The notes: generated by a model not told the origin, from the letters alone. A stretch of 64,000 nt of DNA from Acidimicrobiaceae bacterium (GCA_026713105.1 JAPOPC010000044.1:1-64000); one strand, 5' to 3'. Positions 43,657 through 53,110 are shown, counted from the first letter of the stretch. Numbers and translations are program-made.

Positions 43657-46322
43657 TGACGTGGCGACGATCGGTGTGGCTGCCGACTCTGCTGGCTGCG
43701 CTGTTGGCGTCCGGTCTGCTGGCGCTGCCGCACGATGCGGCGCACGCAGTGGTCGACGATGCCGAGTTCACCCGCCTGTCAGGTCCGACCCGGTACTCGA
43801 CGTCGGTGCAGATAGCCGAGGCCTACATCGACGTCGTCGACGAGCTGGCCGACACGCCCGACGTGGACACGGTGATCATGGGCTCGGGCCTCGACGAGCA
43901 CGCCGGCTGGGTGACACCGGTGCCGATGCTGTCGAGGCTGCACCGCGCACCGCTGGTGTTCACCCGCCCTGACGACGTGCCGGTGCCGGTGGCGCAGTTC
44001 CTCCAGCGGCGCGCGATCCGCAGGGTGATCCTGCTCGGGGGCACACAGGTGATCTCGGCCGCTGTCGAGAGCAAGCTCGCCGACCTGGGCGTGCAGGTCG
44101 TCGAGCGTCTGGGCAGCGACGACATCCACCTGCACTCGGTTGCCGTCGCGGCGTCGTTCAACAACCCCGCCGGAAACGCTGCCCGCAGCGTCCGTACCGC
44201 GCTGCTTGTCACCAGCAACGCCTTCGCCGATGCCCTGGCGGCCGGCCCGATGGCCTACCAGGGTGACTATCCGATCCTGCTCACAGACCAAGACCGGCTG
44301 CACCCCGCCGTGCTCGACTACCTCGTGGCGAGCGACATCGAGCGTCTCATCATCGTGGGCGGAACCGCAGCGGTGGGCACGGCCGTACAGCAGGCGCTGT
44401 CAGGCTTCGACTTCAAGATCTCCCGGATAGCCGGGATCGACCGCTATGGCACCGCCGTCAAGCTGGCAGAGGCCCAAATGGACCGTCGTGACCCGCTGTG
44501 GCCCTGCTTCGACGGCGCCGAGTTGGGCTTGGCGTACGGCGGGTTGTCCCCAGATGCGATCGCGAGCGGGCCGCTGCTGGGCGAGCTGTGCGCGCCGTTG
44601 CTGCTCACCGGTTCGGACACGTTGCCTCGCTCGGTGTCGTCGTTCCTGCGCTCGTATACGCGGGCGACTGGCGACGCCGACCACGACCCCTCGGTGACGG
44701 TGTTCGGCGGCACAGCGGTCGTGCCCACCGATGTCGTCAACCAGATCTTCGAGCGGCGCGCCACGCTGGTGCCGATCGGCGGCCGCATCAGCGTCGTGCT
44801 CGACCCGCGTACTGAGGAGGCTGAGCAGTTCACTGTCGCCTTCGAGGACGACATCGACGCGACGAAGGCCGCCCGTGCGCTCGACTCCGACGTGAGGATG
44901 TTCAGCGTCAATGCCGATCCCGTACGCGCATCATCGTCGGGCCTGTGTGATGGTGTGTCGGCTGATCCCGACGAGTGGTGCGGAGACGTGCGCGTCCTCG
45001 GCGACAGCGTGACCGTGACGCTCGACCCAGGCCACAGGGTCCTCGAGGCCGGGGACGTCATCACTGTGACTGGCGGCCAGCGCATCGGTTCCGACAACAG
45101 CCCCCGCCCGTTGGCCCGCTTCTCCTACACCATCCCCGATCCCGACGAGTCCGTGGACCGCGACGCCCCCCAGGTGGAGATCATTGCGCCGGCAGGACAG
45201 ATGCAGTTTGCTGTGCTGGTCATCGAGGAGAATCCGTTCAGCCCCCTGCTCCCCGGTGCCGCCGCACTGGCGAAGCGCATCACCGTGACCGGCGCCGATG
45301 GCGCGATCAAGAGCGTCGCCGCGACCTCGACCGCGACCTCCGGTCTGGCCGGCAGGGCCGCTGGCACGCGCTCGTCCCACCAGCGATATCTGTTCAGCCT
45401 TGCCGACGGCATGCTCGAACCAGGTGATGCCATCGCCGTGCCGCGGGGCGTATTCGTGGACGAGGCGGGATTGCGGAACCGCGCGCAGCACAGTGTGGTG
45501 GCAGAGCACAGCGTCGAATTGCGGATTGATTCGGTCACCATCGGCGACGTCGACACCGAGAGCCCAGCCAGCGTGACCCTCAATGCAAACACCCAGCTCG
45601 ATGTCGAGCCAGGCAACGCGCGGATCGGCTCGCTGACGATCACTGCGCGCAGGGACGGCTTCGCGTCGGGCAGCGGCGGCAATCAGTGGCGGGTCTACGG
45701 CGTCGGTTTGCCTCCGGGCGACGACGAGGAGAATCAAGGCGGGGACAGCAACGAGGACATCGATCCCGAGATCGGTGTCTCGCTGAATCCCACAACGCGA
45801 TTGATCCGCTATGACATCTTGCGAGGCGAGCCGACGTTCGCAGATCTGGCCGAAGCGCTGTGGGCCGATGTCACCTTCGCCGCCAACTTCACGGTGACCG
45901 TCGACGGCGCGATCGCAGACGGCGAATCCATCGGCGGCACGATCACCGCCGGTGTGCAATTCGGCGGGGCTGGCACCGCAATCGGTGTGCGGGTGCGCTT
46001 CAGCGATCCGGTCAAGTCGCTGCTCGGTGGTGCAACTCCTCGTGAACCCATCGTTGCCGGGGTCATGAAGTGTTCAGCGCTGCCGCTGCTCGCCGACATC
46101 GCACCGAACATCTACGCGTCGAGCAACGATTGCACGCTGGGCTTCGCCGCACCGGACAATCTCGTCTACTTCAAGCTCAATTCGAGGAGTGCGACGCGCT
46201 TTCCCGGACGGGGCGATTCGGTGTTCATCAACGGCAACGCTGCGAGCGACTACACAGACCGCCTGAGCGTGACGCAGGGCTGGCTGACCATCCGGTACGA
46301 CCCTGACGTGGTGGCGAACTGA
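43656..46322 (+). CDS. Secreted CWB2 surface protein (copy K)
   Basis: 888 residues, starting at ATG 43656 inside the stop of copy J. Signal peptide 1-30 (LPTLLAALLASGLLALP, AHA). CWB2 repeats at about 37-370 (SGPTRYSTSVQIAEAY, VILLGGTQVISAAV, VTVFGGTAVVP). The middle repeat is degenerate: GSDDIHLHSVAVAASF replaces the usual RYxTA box. The C-terminal half is Ig-like (VLEAGDVITVTGGQ; GSGGNQWRVYGV) and ends with IRYDPDVVAN. Second gene of the J-K-L operon; one base separates its stop from copy L. Confidence 0.87.
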   Translation: MTWRRSVWLPTLLAALLASGLLALPHDAAHAVVDDAEFTRLSGPTRYSTSVQIAEAYIDVVDELADTPDVDTVIMGSGLDEHAGWVTPVPMLSRLHRAPLVFTRPDDVPVPVAQFLQRRAIRRVILLGGTQVISAAVESKLADLGVQVVERLGSDDIHLHSVAVAASFNNPAGNAARSVRTALLVTSNAFADALAAGPMAYQGDYPILLTDQDRLHPAVLDYLVASDIERLIIVGGTAAVGTAVQQALSGFDFKISRIAGIDRYGTAVKLAEAQMDRRDPLWPCFDGAELGLAYGGLSPDAIASGPLLGELCAPLLLTGSDTLPRSVSSFLRSYTRATGDADHDPSVTVFGGTAVVPTDVVNQIFERRATLVPIGGRISVVLDPRTEEAEQFTVAFEDDIDATKAARALDSDVRMFSVNADPVRASSSGLCDGVSADPDEWCGDVRVLGDSVTVTLDPGHRVLEAGDVITVTGGQRIGSDNSPRPLARFSYTIPDPDESVDRDAPQVEIIAPAGQMQFAVLVIEENPFSPLLPGAAALAKRITVTGADGAIKSVAATSTATSGLAGRAAGTRSSHQRYLFSLADGMLEPGDAIAVPRGVFVDEAGLRNRAQHSVVAEHSVELRIDSVTIGDVDTESPASVTLNANTQLDVEPGNARIGSLTITARRDGFASGSGGNQWRVYGVGLPPGDDEENQGGDSNEDIDPEIGVSLNPTTRLIRYDILRGEPTFADLAEALWADVTFAANFTVTVDGAIADGESIGGTITAGVQFGGAGTAIGVRVRFSDPVKSLLGGATPREPIVAGVMKCSALPLLADIAPNIYASSNDCTLGFAAPDNLVYFKLNSRSATRFPGRGDSVFINGNAASDYTDRLSVTQGWLTIRYDPDVVAN

Positions 46323-46323
46323 C

Positions 46324-48552
46324 ATGGGGCCTGGAATGACGCCGGCCGCGCTTCGGCCCCGTCGAGCCCTGACCGCAGCGCTGCTGTGTGCCGGGCTGGT
46401 GGCGGCGTCGCTGCCATTCGCGCCGGGCGTCGCGCTGGCGGCAGCCGACGATGTCGACATCGAGCGGCTCGCGGGCCCGACCCGCTACGCGACCGCAGTC
46501 GAGATCGCCGAACGCTACGCGGACGAGTTGGACACCGGGATCAGTACGGCCATCGTTGTGTCTGGTGACGACGCCCATGCGGCCTGTGCGCTTCCGGCGG
46601 CAGCAGTCGCGGCTGAACGGCGGGCTCCGATCCTGCTCACGCCTGCTGGCAAGCTGCCGGCGGCCGCGGAGAGGTTCATCGACGATCACGGCATCGGCCA
46701 CGCAGTCATCTTGGGCGGCACGGCAGCGGTATCCACGGCGGTCGCCGACCGGCTGCAGCGGTTGACCGGCCGAGCACCGCTTCGCCTCGGCGGCGCCGAC
46801 TGCGCTGAGGTGGCGTTGGCGGCGGCTCGCCATCTCGACTCTGCCGGCGTGGCCGCCGGGCGCGGGCGCACCGCGCTGCTGGCGACCGACGTCTCGCCGG
46901 CCGATGGTTTGGCTGTTGGTCCGCTTGCGTACCGGGGTCGCCTCCCGTTGCTGCTCGCTCACGACGGGGAGATCGAGGCCCCCGTCATCGACTATCTCGC
47001 CGGCCATGCCGACCACGTCATCATCCTGGGCGGCACCGCAGCGATCAGCGAGGCTGCGGCGCGTCAGATCCGAGAGCGAGGCCTCAGCGCCGAGCGGTGG
47101 CACGGTGTCGACCGCTACGCCACCGCGGCCCGCATCGCCGGCGAGCTGCTCGGCGACGGATCACCGGTCCGGTGTTTCGACGGCGACGGCGTAGGTCTCG
47201 CGACTGGGTTCGCAGCTGCTGACGCTGTCGCCAGCGCTCCGCTGCTCGGCGAGCGTTGCGATCCGCTGCTGCTCACCGAACCTTCAGCGCTTCCGACGAC
47301 GACGGAGACAGCGTTGGGCGCAGACTCCATCGCGGGCGACGCAACCGGGGTGCTGCGGCTGACCATCTTCGGCGGCAACGCCGCGGTCGGGCCGCCAATC
47401 GAGCGGTGGGCGAAGCTGGCCGCCACCAATGCCGAAGTCGTCAGCGGATCGCCCATCGCGGCACTCATCAACGCCGTCGAAGGTGCGTGCCATTGGACGG
47501 TGACGTTCAGCGCGCCGGTCCGCACTGTTGACGTCGAGGACGTCGGCAGCTACACGTTCGGCCAGAAACCGTTGCCTGCTCATCTGGTTGAAATCGACGG
47601 CGGGGGCGCCAGCGCGACCACCCAGGCGATCGTGCTGCTTCAGGGCGCCAGCGCGTACAGCAGCGCGGAGGTGCCGACCGGGTGCGTCATGCCGGTCGCC
47701 GTGCGCGATCGGCTCAGCGTGAATGAGGGCGCCATCCGTGCCGCCGCCGGAAGCCGCACCGTCGGCGCGGCCGAGCTGATCGTGCAGGCCGACACCGACC
47801 GACCCCGGATCACGGTGTTCGCGCCGCCGGGCGGCCACACCGTGTGGGTGCGTTCGAACGAGCCGGTTACTGCTGGCCGTGTGAACGTCACCCTGACCCG
47901 TGGCCGTGCTCGCAAGACCCAGACCGCAACGACGAAGCGGGGCGACACAGGCTTCAGCGTCACTTTCAGCTTCCCCGAACATGACAGCTACGTCTCGACC
48001 GAGCTGCCATTCACCGAGCCTCCGTGGTTGCATGCCGCCGACAAGATCACCGTCGCCGGCGGGAAGCTGCGTGACTGGGCCGGCAACGCAAACTTGACAG
48101 CCACGCACACGGTGCGAACCGATACCACGCCGCCTCGAGTGAGCGGCATCGTCGCCTCGGAGCCTGTCGCCGATTCCGACGGCACATTCGCCGTCGACAT
48201 CGTCGTGCGCTGGGACGAGCCGGTGCGCGGTTGCGGCCTTGGACCGACCGGCGACGAGATCGACCTGTCCAAGATCCGGCTCGATGTCGACAGCGATGGC
48301 TTCGCCGACTTCTCCCTCGACGGGCACGGCGCCTCCGCCGCTGGCGTCGCGTTCACTGCCGCGCCCGGTGGCAGCGAATGGACCGTGGCCGGCAGCGCGG
48401 CCTGCGATCACTCGTGGCAGGAATCAGACGGGACTCTCGTTGCCCGCCTGGCGTCGTCGACGCTCGCTGCGCTGCCGAGCAGCAGCTCCACGTTGATCGT
48501 GGGCGCCGGGGCCGCTCACGACTTCGCCGGCAACCCCGCGGTGGCGCACTAG
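46324..48552 (+). CDS. Secreted CWB2 surface protein (copy L)
   Basis: 742 residues. Signal peptide 1-39 (ALTAALLCAGLVAASLPF, ALAAA). CWB2 repeats at about 45-375 (AGPTRYATAVEIAERY, AVILGGTAAVSTAV, LTIFGGNAAVG). The second repeat is degenerate (GGADCAEVALAAARHL). A Cys domain (CHWTVTFSAPV, VPTGC) is followed by Ig-like modules (DWAGNAN, HDFAGNP) and DVDSDGFADFSLD, a calcium-loop-like segment. Same plan as copies E and I but shorter. Last gene of the J-K-L operon; the 158-base gap after it holds the sigma-gene regulatory region. Confidence 0.88.
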   Translation: MGPGMTPAALRPRRALTAALLCAGLVAASLPFAPGVALAAADDVDIERLAGPTRYATAVEIAERYADELDTGISTAIVVSGDDAHAACALPAAAVAAERRAPILLTPAGKLPAAAERFIDDHGIGHAVILGGTAAVSTAVADRLQRLTGRAPLRLGGADCAEVALAAARHLDSAGVAAGRGRTALLATDVSPADGLAVGPLAYRGRLPLLLAHDGEIEAPVIDYLAGHADHVIILGGTAAISEAAARQIRERGLSAERWHGVDRYATAARIAGELLGDGSPVRCFDGDGVGLATGFAAADAVASAPLLGERCDPLLLTEPSALPTTTETALGADSIAGDATGVLRLTIFGGNAAVGPPIERWAKLAATNAEVVSGSPIAALINAVEGACHWTVTFSAPVRTVDVEDVGSYTFGQKPLPAHLVEIDGGGASATTQAIVLLQGASAYSSAEVPTGCVMPVAVRDRLSVNEGAIRAAAGSRTVGAAELIVQADTDRPRITVFAPPGGHTVWVRSNEPVTAGRVNVTLTRGRARKTQTATTKRGDTGFSVTFSFPEHDSYVSTELPFTEPPWLHAADKITVAGGKLRDWAGNANLTATHTVRTDTTPPRVSGIVASEPVADSDGTFAVDIVVRWDEPVRGCGLGPTGDEIDLSKIRLDVDSDGFADFSLDGHGASAAGVAFTAAPGGSEWTVAGSAACDHSWQESDGTLVARLASSTLAALPSSSSTLIVGAGAAHDFAGNPAVAH

Positions 48553-48683
48553 GCGTCGGGCATCGGCGCCAGAGGCTCGAGCGAGGGCAGAATCCGCTGC
48601 ATGGACTGACGTCGACCAACTGCTGACGGGTCGAAAATGTGACGGTAAGGGTCTGACAGGGGTGCGGTAGCATCGTTCGTATC

Positions 48684-48700
48684 GGAGGCCCCGCGCCTCC
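48684..48700 (+). promoter_or_regulatory. Hairpin in the leader of the sigma-factor gene
   Basis: GGAGGC (48684-48689) and GCCTCC (48695-48700) form a six-base-pair stem with a five-base loop, ten bases before ATG 48711. The only GGAGG near the start is inside this stem. A TAGCAT box at 48668-48673 is a possible -10, without a good -35. The same arm sequences form the hairpin before copy C. Confidence 0.4.
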
Positions 48701-48710
48701 CTGTGAAGCC

Positions 48711-50300
48711 ATGGCACTGCGACTTGAAGATCGAGATCTGGTTCTCGCCTACCAGTCCGGCGACGACGAAGCGTTCGCTGAACTGGTGCGTGAATACCGG
48801 CCGCAACTGCTCGGTCACGCGCGCCGCCGTTTGGGATGCCCTGAGGCGGCCGAAGATGCCGTGCAGGAAGCGCTGGTGCGCGCCCTTCGGGCCATGCCAC
48901 GGTTCAACGGCAACTACCGGGTGGGCCCGTGGCTGCACCGGATCTTGTCCAATGTGTGCAGCGACGAGGGCAACCGCCAGCGTCGTGCGACCGAGAAGGC
49001 CGAGCGCTGGGCGTCGAACGACCGCGCCCTGAACCCGCCGCCTGACACCGAGGCCGATCTGGGTCTCGACATCGACGACACCGAGCTGCTCGAGGCCGTT
49101 GACGGCCTGTCTGAGCAGTACCGCGAGGCGCTGATGCTGCGCTTCGTCGACGAGCTCTCCTATGAGGAGGTTGCGCAGGCCTCTGGGGTGTCTGAGGACA
49201 ATGCGCGGGCGCGAGTCTCCCGAGCCCGCAATGCGGTGCGTGCGGCGCTGAAGCTGGCTGCGGTGGCGCCGGTTGCGCTGATCGGGCTGCTGCGGCGTGG
49301 CGAGCGTGCGGCGTCCGCGCTGTCTGGTTCTACGCCGGGGGGCGGCAAGGCTGCCGTGCATTCGGCGATGCCGCTGCTGGCCGAGACGGGTCCGCTGGCT
49401 TCTCGTGCTGCTGCGGCTGCGGCCAATTCGGCCGCTACTGGTGTGCCGATCGTGGCCAAGGCGGCTGTCAGTCTTGGGCTGGCGACCGCAGTCATCACGC
49501 CGACGGTCGACTCGCCGGTGCATCGGGCGGTTGATCGGGTGCTGCCCGATTCGGTCATGGAGGTGCTGACGCCGTTGGCCGTCGAGGTGCCTGCGCCTGA
49601 CGCGCCTGTTGTGGTGCCCCAAGCGCCTGCCGCGGTTGCCGTCGAAGTCGCCGCTACTGCCACGGCGATCTCCGAGGCTCCCGTAGTCGAGGCGGTGAGC
49701 GAGCAATCCGAGGCGGTGCCTGCGGCCCCGAGCACCGAGACGGTTGACGAGGCGCCGGCTGCGGTTGCTGCTGCGGCGCCGGCTGTGGTTGCTGCCGAGG
49801 ACACGACCTCTGAGGAGCCGGCGGCCGCGGTCGTCGCTTCTGAGCCGGTCGTGACGATGACGACGTCTGGGTCGATTGACGGTGGGCAGCTCATCTTCAC
49901 CGCTGCGGGCGCCGACCGCTTTGACGTGTCGGGTGCGCTGACCATGACGGTCACCACCACCACCACGACGGTGGACGGCGATGAGACGACTGAGGTGGTC
50001 ACTACGGCGACCGAGTCGGTGAGCGTGGTGGCGCCCAGCAGTGCTTCGCTGTCTGCGGCTGATCCGTCGGATCCCGAGGCGCAGCAGCGATTCAGCGCTT
50101 TGTTGGTGCTCGACCAGTCTGTCGAGATGCGCTTGGCGGCCCGCGGCGCCATGGTCGACGGTTCGCTGCCCCTCGAAGGCCTGTTTACGGCGACCCAGAG
50201 CGACGCGTTGCCGCTGGCCGAGCGAGGCTCTATGTCTGGCACGCTGATGTTTGCCGATGACGGCACTTTGCAGTCGCTCGCCCTTACGCTCAGTCCGTGA
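48711..50300 (+). CDS. ECF sigma factor with membrane segment and long C-terminal extension
   Basis: 529 residues, against about 180-200 for ordinary ECF sigma factors. Sigma region 2 spans about 8-85 (DDEAFAELVREYRPQLLGHA; VGPWLHRILSNVCSDEGNRQ) and region 4 about 118-175 (LSEQYREALMLRFVDELSYE; VARARVSRAR-like helix). Hydrophobic segments follow at about 182-195 and 245-265 (VAKAAVSLGLATAVITP). An Ala/Val/Pro/Glu-rich linker (270-380) leads to a Thr/Ser-rich beta-like domain (380-529). The layout suggests a membrane-tethered sigma factor with an outer sensing domain, replacing a separate anti-sigma factor. Its stop overlaps the next CWB2 gene (GTGA), so that surface protein is its likely partner or target. 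Confidence 0.85.
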   Translation: MALRLEDRDLVLAYQSGDDEAFAELVREYRPQLLGHARRRLGCPEAAEDAVQEALVRALRAMPRFNGNYRVGPWLHRILSNVCSDEGNRQRRATEKAERWASNDRALNPPPDTEADLGLDIDDTELLEAVDGLSEQYREALMLRFVDELSYEEVAQASGVSEDNARARVSRARNAVRAALKLAAVAPVALIGLLRRGERAASALSGSTPGGGKAAVHSAMPLLAETGPLASRAAAAAANSAATGVPIVAKAAVSLGLATAVITPTVDSPVHRAVDRVLPDSVMEVLTPLAVEVPAPDAPVVVPQAPAAVAVEVAATATAISEAPVVEAVSEQSEAVPAAPSTETVDEAPAAVAAAAPAVVAAEDTTSEEPAAAVVASEPVVTMTTSGSIDGGQLIFTAAGADRFDVSGALTMTVTTTTTTVDGDETTEVVTTATESVSVVAPSSASLSAADPSDPEAQQRFSALLVLDQSVEMRLAARGAMVDGSLPLEGLFTATQSDALPLAERGSMSGTLMFADDGTLQSLALTLSP

Positions 50301-53086
50301 TTTACCGGCGTCGGGGCCTCCCGGCGCAGACTCGGCGCAGCAGGCTCCGTGGTGTGTCCGCGGTGCTGTCTCGGCGCAGCAGGTTCCGCGGCGCGACCGC
50401 GGCGCTGCTGCTGTTCGCCGGTGTGCTAGCGGGCACGGCAGCCGGCGCAGCTGAACCGACCGCGGTGGCTGCCGGTCCGGTGGTGCCGACGCAGTGGCCG
50501 AGTTCGTTCTTGGCGGCGCCGCAGATCGAGGGCTGGCCGAATGCGCTGCGCATCTCGGGTGCCGACCGTTACCAGACGTCGCTGGCGGCATCGCTGATGC
50601 TTCGTGGCCAGGGCGGGTTCCCGTTCGAGACGCCTGATCCCTCGTCGGGCGGCGTCCGCAGTCTGAGCCAGGCCGATGGCTGGTGGGGGCTCGGCGTGTG
50701 TCCGAAGGCGGTCATCATCGTGGCGGGCGATTCGCCGGCTGATGCGTTGGCTGCCGCGTCGCTGTCGGATTCGACTGGCCGATCCAGCGAGCCCTACTTG
50801 CGGCGGTCCTCGGCGGCCGATCCGCTGTTCGACCCGCCCGGCGGTTTCGCCCGGGTCGACACGTTTGCAGCGCCCATCCTGCTGACCCCGTCTGCTCGGG
50901 AGGGTGCCACAGCGCTTGCGGTGCCGGTGCGGCTTGCGGCCCAAGACCTGCGTTCGGGCGGTTGCAACACAGCTCGGCAGGCGATCATCGTCGGCGGGAC
51001 GGCGGCGGTCGCCCCAGAGATCGAATCTGAGCTGGTGTCGATCGGCTACACCGAGGTGTTCCGTGTGGGGGGCGCGAACCGGTTCGGCACTGCTGCCGCG
51101 GTGGCGACGGCGCTGGGCACGGCGCCGGTTCCTGCGGGTGCGACCGGGTGTGCCGATCCGTCGGCTGCCGACGGCACCGCCACGGTGGCTTTCTGGGCCA
51201 ATTCGGTAGTGGAGTGGCGGGAGAATCCCGAGGAATGCCGGCTGCTGGGCCGCACGGTGGTGCTGACCGATGGGGTCGACGGCATCGATGCGATCGCGGC
51301 GGGCTGGTGGACGAGTTTCTGGCAGGTGCCGGTGCTGCTGCACAACGGCACCGACGAGCTGCCCACCGAGACGGCGACGGCGCTAAGCCTGCTTGATGTC
51401 GAGAACATTGTGGTGCTGGGCGGGCTGGAGCGTCTGTCGCAGCCGGCGGTGCGGTCGGCGGCTCGGCTGGCCCGGGCGAACACGATCCGGGTGGCGGGTG
51501 CCGACCGGTATGGCACCAGCGTTGCGATGGCCGAGCATTTTGGCGGGTGGTGGCCGTCGGGTTCGGGTGACGACTTCGCCTCGTCGATGCTGTGCTTGGT
51601 GGCGTCGTCGGATAGCGGCCGCCAGCAGCGGGGCTGGGCAGATGCTCTGAGCGCCGGGCCGTGGTGCGGGGCGGCGACGGCGTCGTCGCAGAACGCTCCG
51701 GCCCGCATGCTGCCGCCCGTGGAGGTGTCGCAGCCGGCGGTGGTGCCGCTGCCTGAGGCTGTGCAGGCTGGCGCGTCGCGGACCGGTACGTCGCAGTCGG
51801 GCGCGTCGCAGCCTGACGGGCCACAGCGAGACGCGCGACCGACCCGCTCTGCCGTGCCGATGCTGCTGGTGCCGGCGGGCGCCGACCGCTTGCCCGACTC
51901 GGTGGCGGCGTTCCTGCTCGATGCGTTCGCTGCGCCAGAGGCTTGCGAGAGCCAGTCCGAGCCGGTCGCCTACGCGAAGGCGCTGGCCGGCGGCGTGTGC
52001 CCGGCGCCGGGGTTCGCCGTGGCGTTCGGCGGGGCGGGCGTGATCACCCCCAGCCTGCTCAGCGAGGTGTCCGCCGCGCTGTCGGGCAACCAGACATCGC
52101 AACAGACCCAGCCCGTGCTCGTGGGCGCCCAGACGCCCGACCCGTTCTCGCCCTACGGCGTGCAGGCAACCCCAGGCGTCGACTTCGGCGTCGGTGCGTT
52201 CGCGACGACCATGTCGATGGCGCCGATCTTCCGCAGCGACGCAGCCGGGGTGCAGGTGTGCATGCCGCGTGGCACCTACGCCGGTGCTCGCTGGATCGTG
52301 GCTGAGGCGTCTGGCACCAGCGCCGTCGTCGAGGTCCCCAAGCAGGGCTGGTACCAGCCCGACAGCCGTTCCGCCGGCCGGGGAGTACCGGCATGCATCG
52401 GGCTCGCTGAGTCGCTGGGGGCGCCCCTGCTGGCCCGCGGCGTGGGACCCAGCGGCGCGGCGACCGACTCGCTGATGCTGATCGCCGACACCGGCCGTCG
52501 CTTCTCGCTGACCGGGGCGATCGATGCCAACGAGCCGTCCACCGTCGGCACCCCCAGCGAGCTCGACCCGCCCGAGGGCGGGCACACTCGCTGGCTGTTC
52601 CAGACCGGCGCCGTGACCGACCGGGCGATGCTCGGCGCACGGGGCGAGTCGATCGTGGACACGCGCATCGTGCTGCACCTGTACCGGGGCGCGGCGCCGC
52701 CGGGGGCGTCAGGGCCGCCGGGTCAGTCGGCGCCCGACACGTTCACGGCGACGTGGCACATTCGTACTGAGCGCGGCACCCTCATCGGGTCGGCTCAGGG
52801 CGAGGCAGTGTTGAATGCGGGTGTGTGGCAGCTTCGAGGCGCCACCGTGTTGACCGCGGGCACGTGGGCCTCGCTGGTCTACGGGCCGCCCGTGCCACCC
52901 GTCAGCGACGAGGGGCCGCCCCCGGTGCGCGAAGCAGGCACCCCGTTCGACCCGCTGCGAGCCGGCACGTCCGACGGCTACGGCGCCGGTGGCTTCACCG
53001 CAACATTGACGGTGAACTCCCCCGGCACCACCGACGACAAGCTCTCCTGGCAGCCAGAAGCCTTCATCAACAAGCCGTTGTCCTAA
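50297..53086 (+). CDS. Secreted divergent CWB2 surface protein coupled to sigma factor (copy M)
   Basis: 929 residues from GTG 50297, overlapping the sigma gene by four bases. An Arg-rich n-region (1-33) precedes ATAALLLFAGVLAGTAAGAA. CWB2-type boxes are recognisable but widely spaced (ISGADRYQTSLAAS, AIIVGGTAAVAPEI, VGGANRFGTAAAVAT, IVVLGGLERLS, VAGADRYGTSVAMAEHF), with long inserts between them. A low-complexity stretch near residue 490 has repeated GTSQSGASQPDGPQ-type units. The C-terminal 350 residues are beta-rich without DLAGN motifs and unassigned. Possibly a surface component whose state is sensed by the sigma factor. Confidence 0.85.
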   Translation: MIYRRRGLPAQTRRSRLRGVSAVLSRRSRFRGATAALLLFAGVLAGTAAGAAEPTAVAAGPVVPTQWPSSFLAAPQIEGWPNALRISGADRYQTSLAASLMLRGQGGFPFETPDPSSGGVRSLSQADGWWGLGVCPKAVIIVAGDSPADALAAASLSDSTGRSSEPYLRRSSAADPLFDPPGGFARVDTFAAPILLTPSAREGATALAVPVRLAAQDLRSGGCNTARQAIIVGGTAAVAPEIESELVSIGYTEVFRVGGANRFGTAAAVATALGTAPVPAGATGCADPSAADGTATVAFWANSVVEWRENPEECRLLGRTVVLTDGVDGIDAIAAGWWTSFWQVPVLLHNGTDELPTETATALSLLDVENIVVLGGLERLSQPAVRSAARLARANTIRVAGADRYGTSVAMAEHFGGWWPSGSGDDFASSMLCLVASSDSGRQQRGWADALSAGPWCGAATASSQNAPARMLPPVEVSQPAVVPLPEAVQAGASRTGTSQSGASQPDGPQRDARPTRSAVPMLLVPAGADRLPDSVAAFLLDAFAAPEACESQSEPVAYAKALAGGVCPAPGFAVAFGGAGVITPSLLSEVSAALSGNQTSQQTQPVLVGAQTPDPFSPYGVQATPGVDFGVGAFATTMSMAPIFRSDAAGVQVCMPRGTYAGARWIVAEASGTSAVVEVPKQGWYQPDSRSAGRGVPACIGLAESLGAPLLARGVGPSGAATDSLMLIADTGRRFSLTGAIDANEPSTVGTPSELDPPEGGHTRWLFQTGAVTDRAMLGARGESIVDTRIVLHLYRGAAPPGASGPPGQSAPDTFTATWHIRTERGTLIGSAQGEAVLNAGVWQLRGATVLTAGTWASLVYGPPVPPVSDEGPPPVREAGTPFDPLRAGTSDGYGAGGFTATLTVNSPGTTDDKLSWQPEAFINKPLS

Positions 53087-53110
53087 GGAGCCGCGCGGGT
53101 AGGTGCGCCC

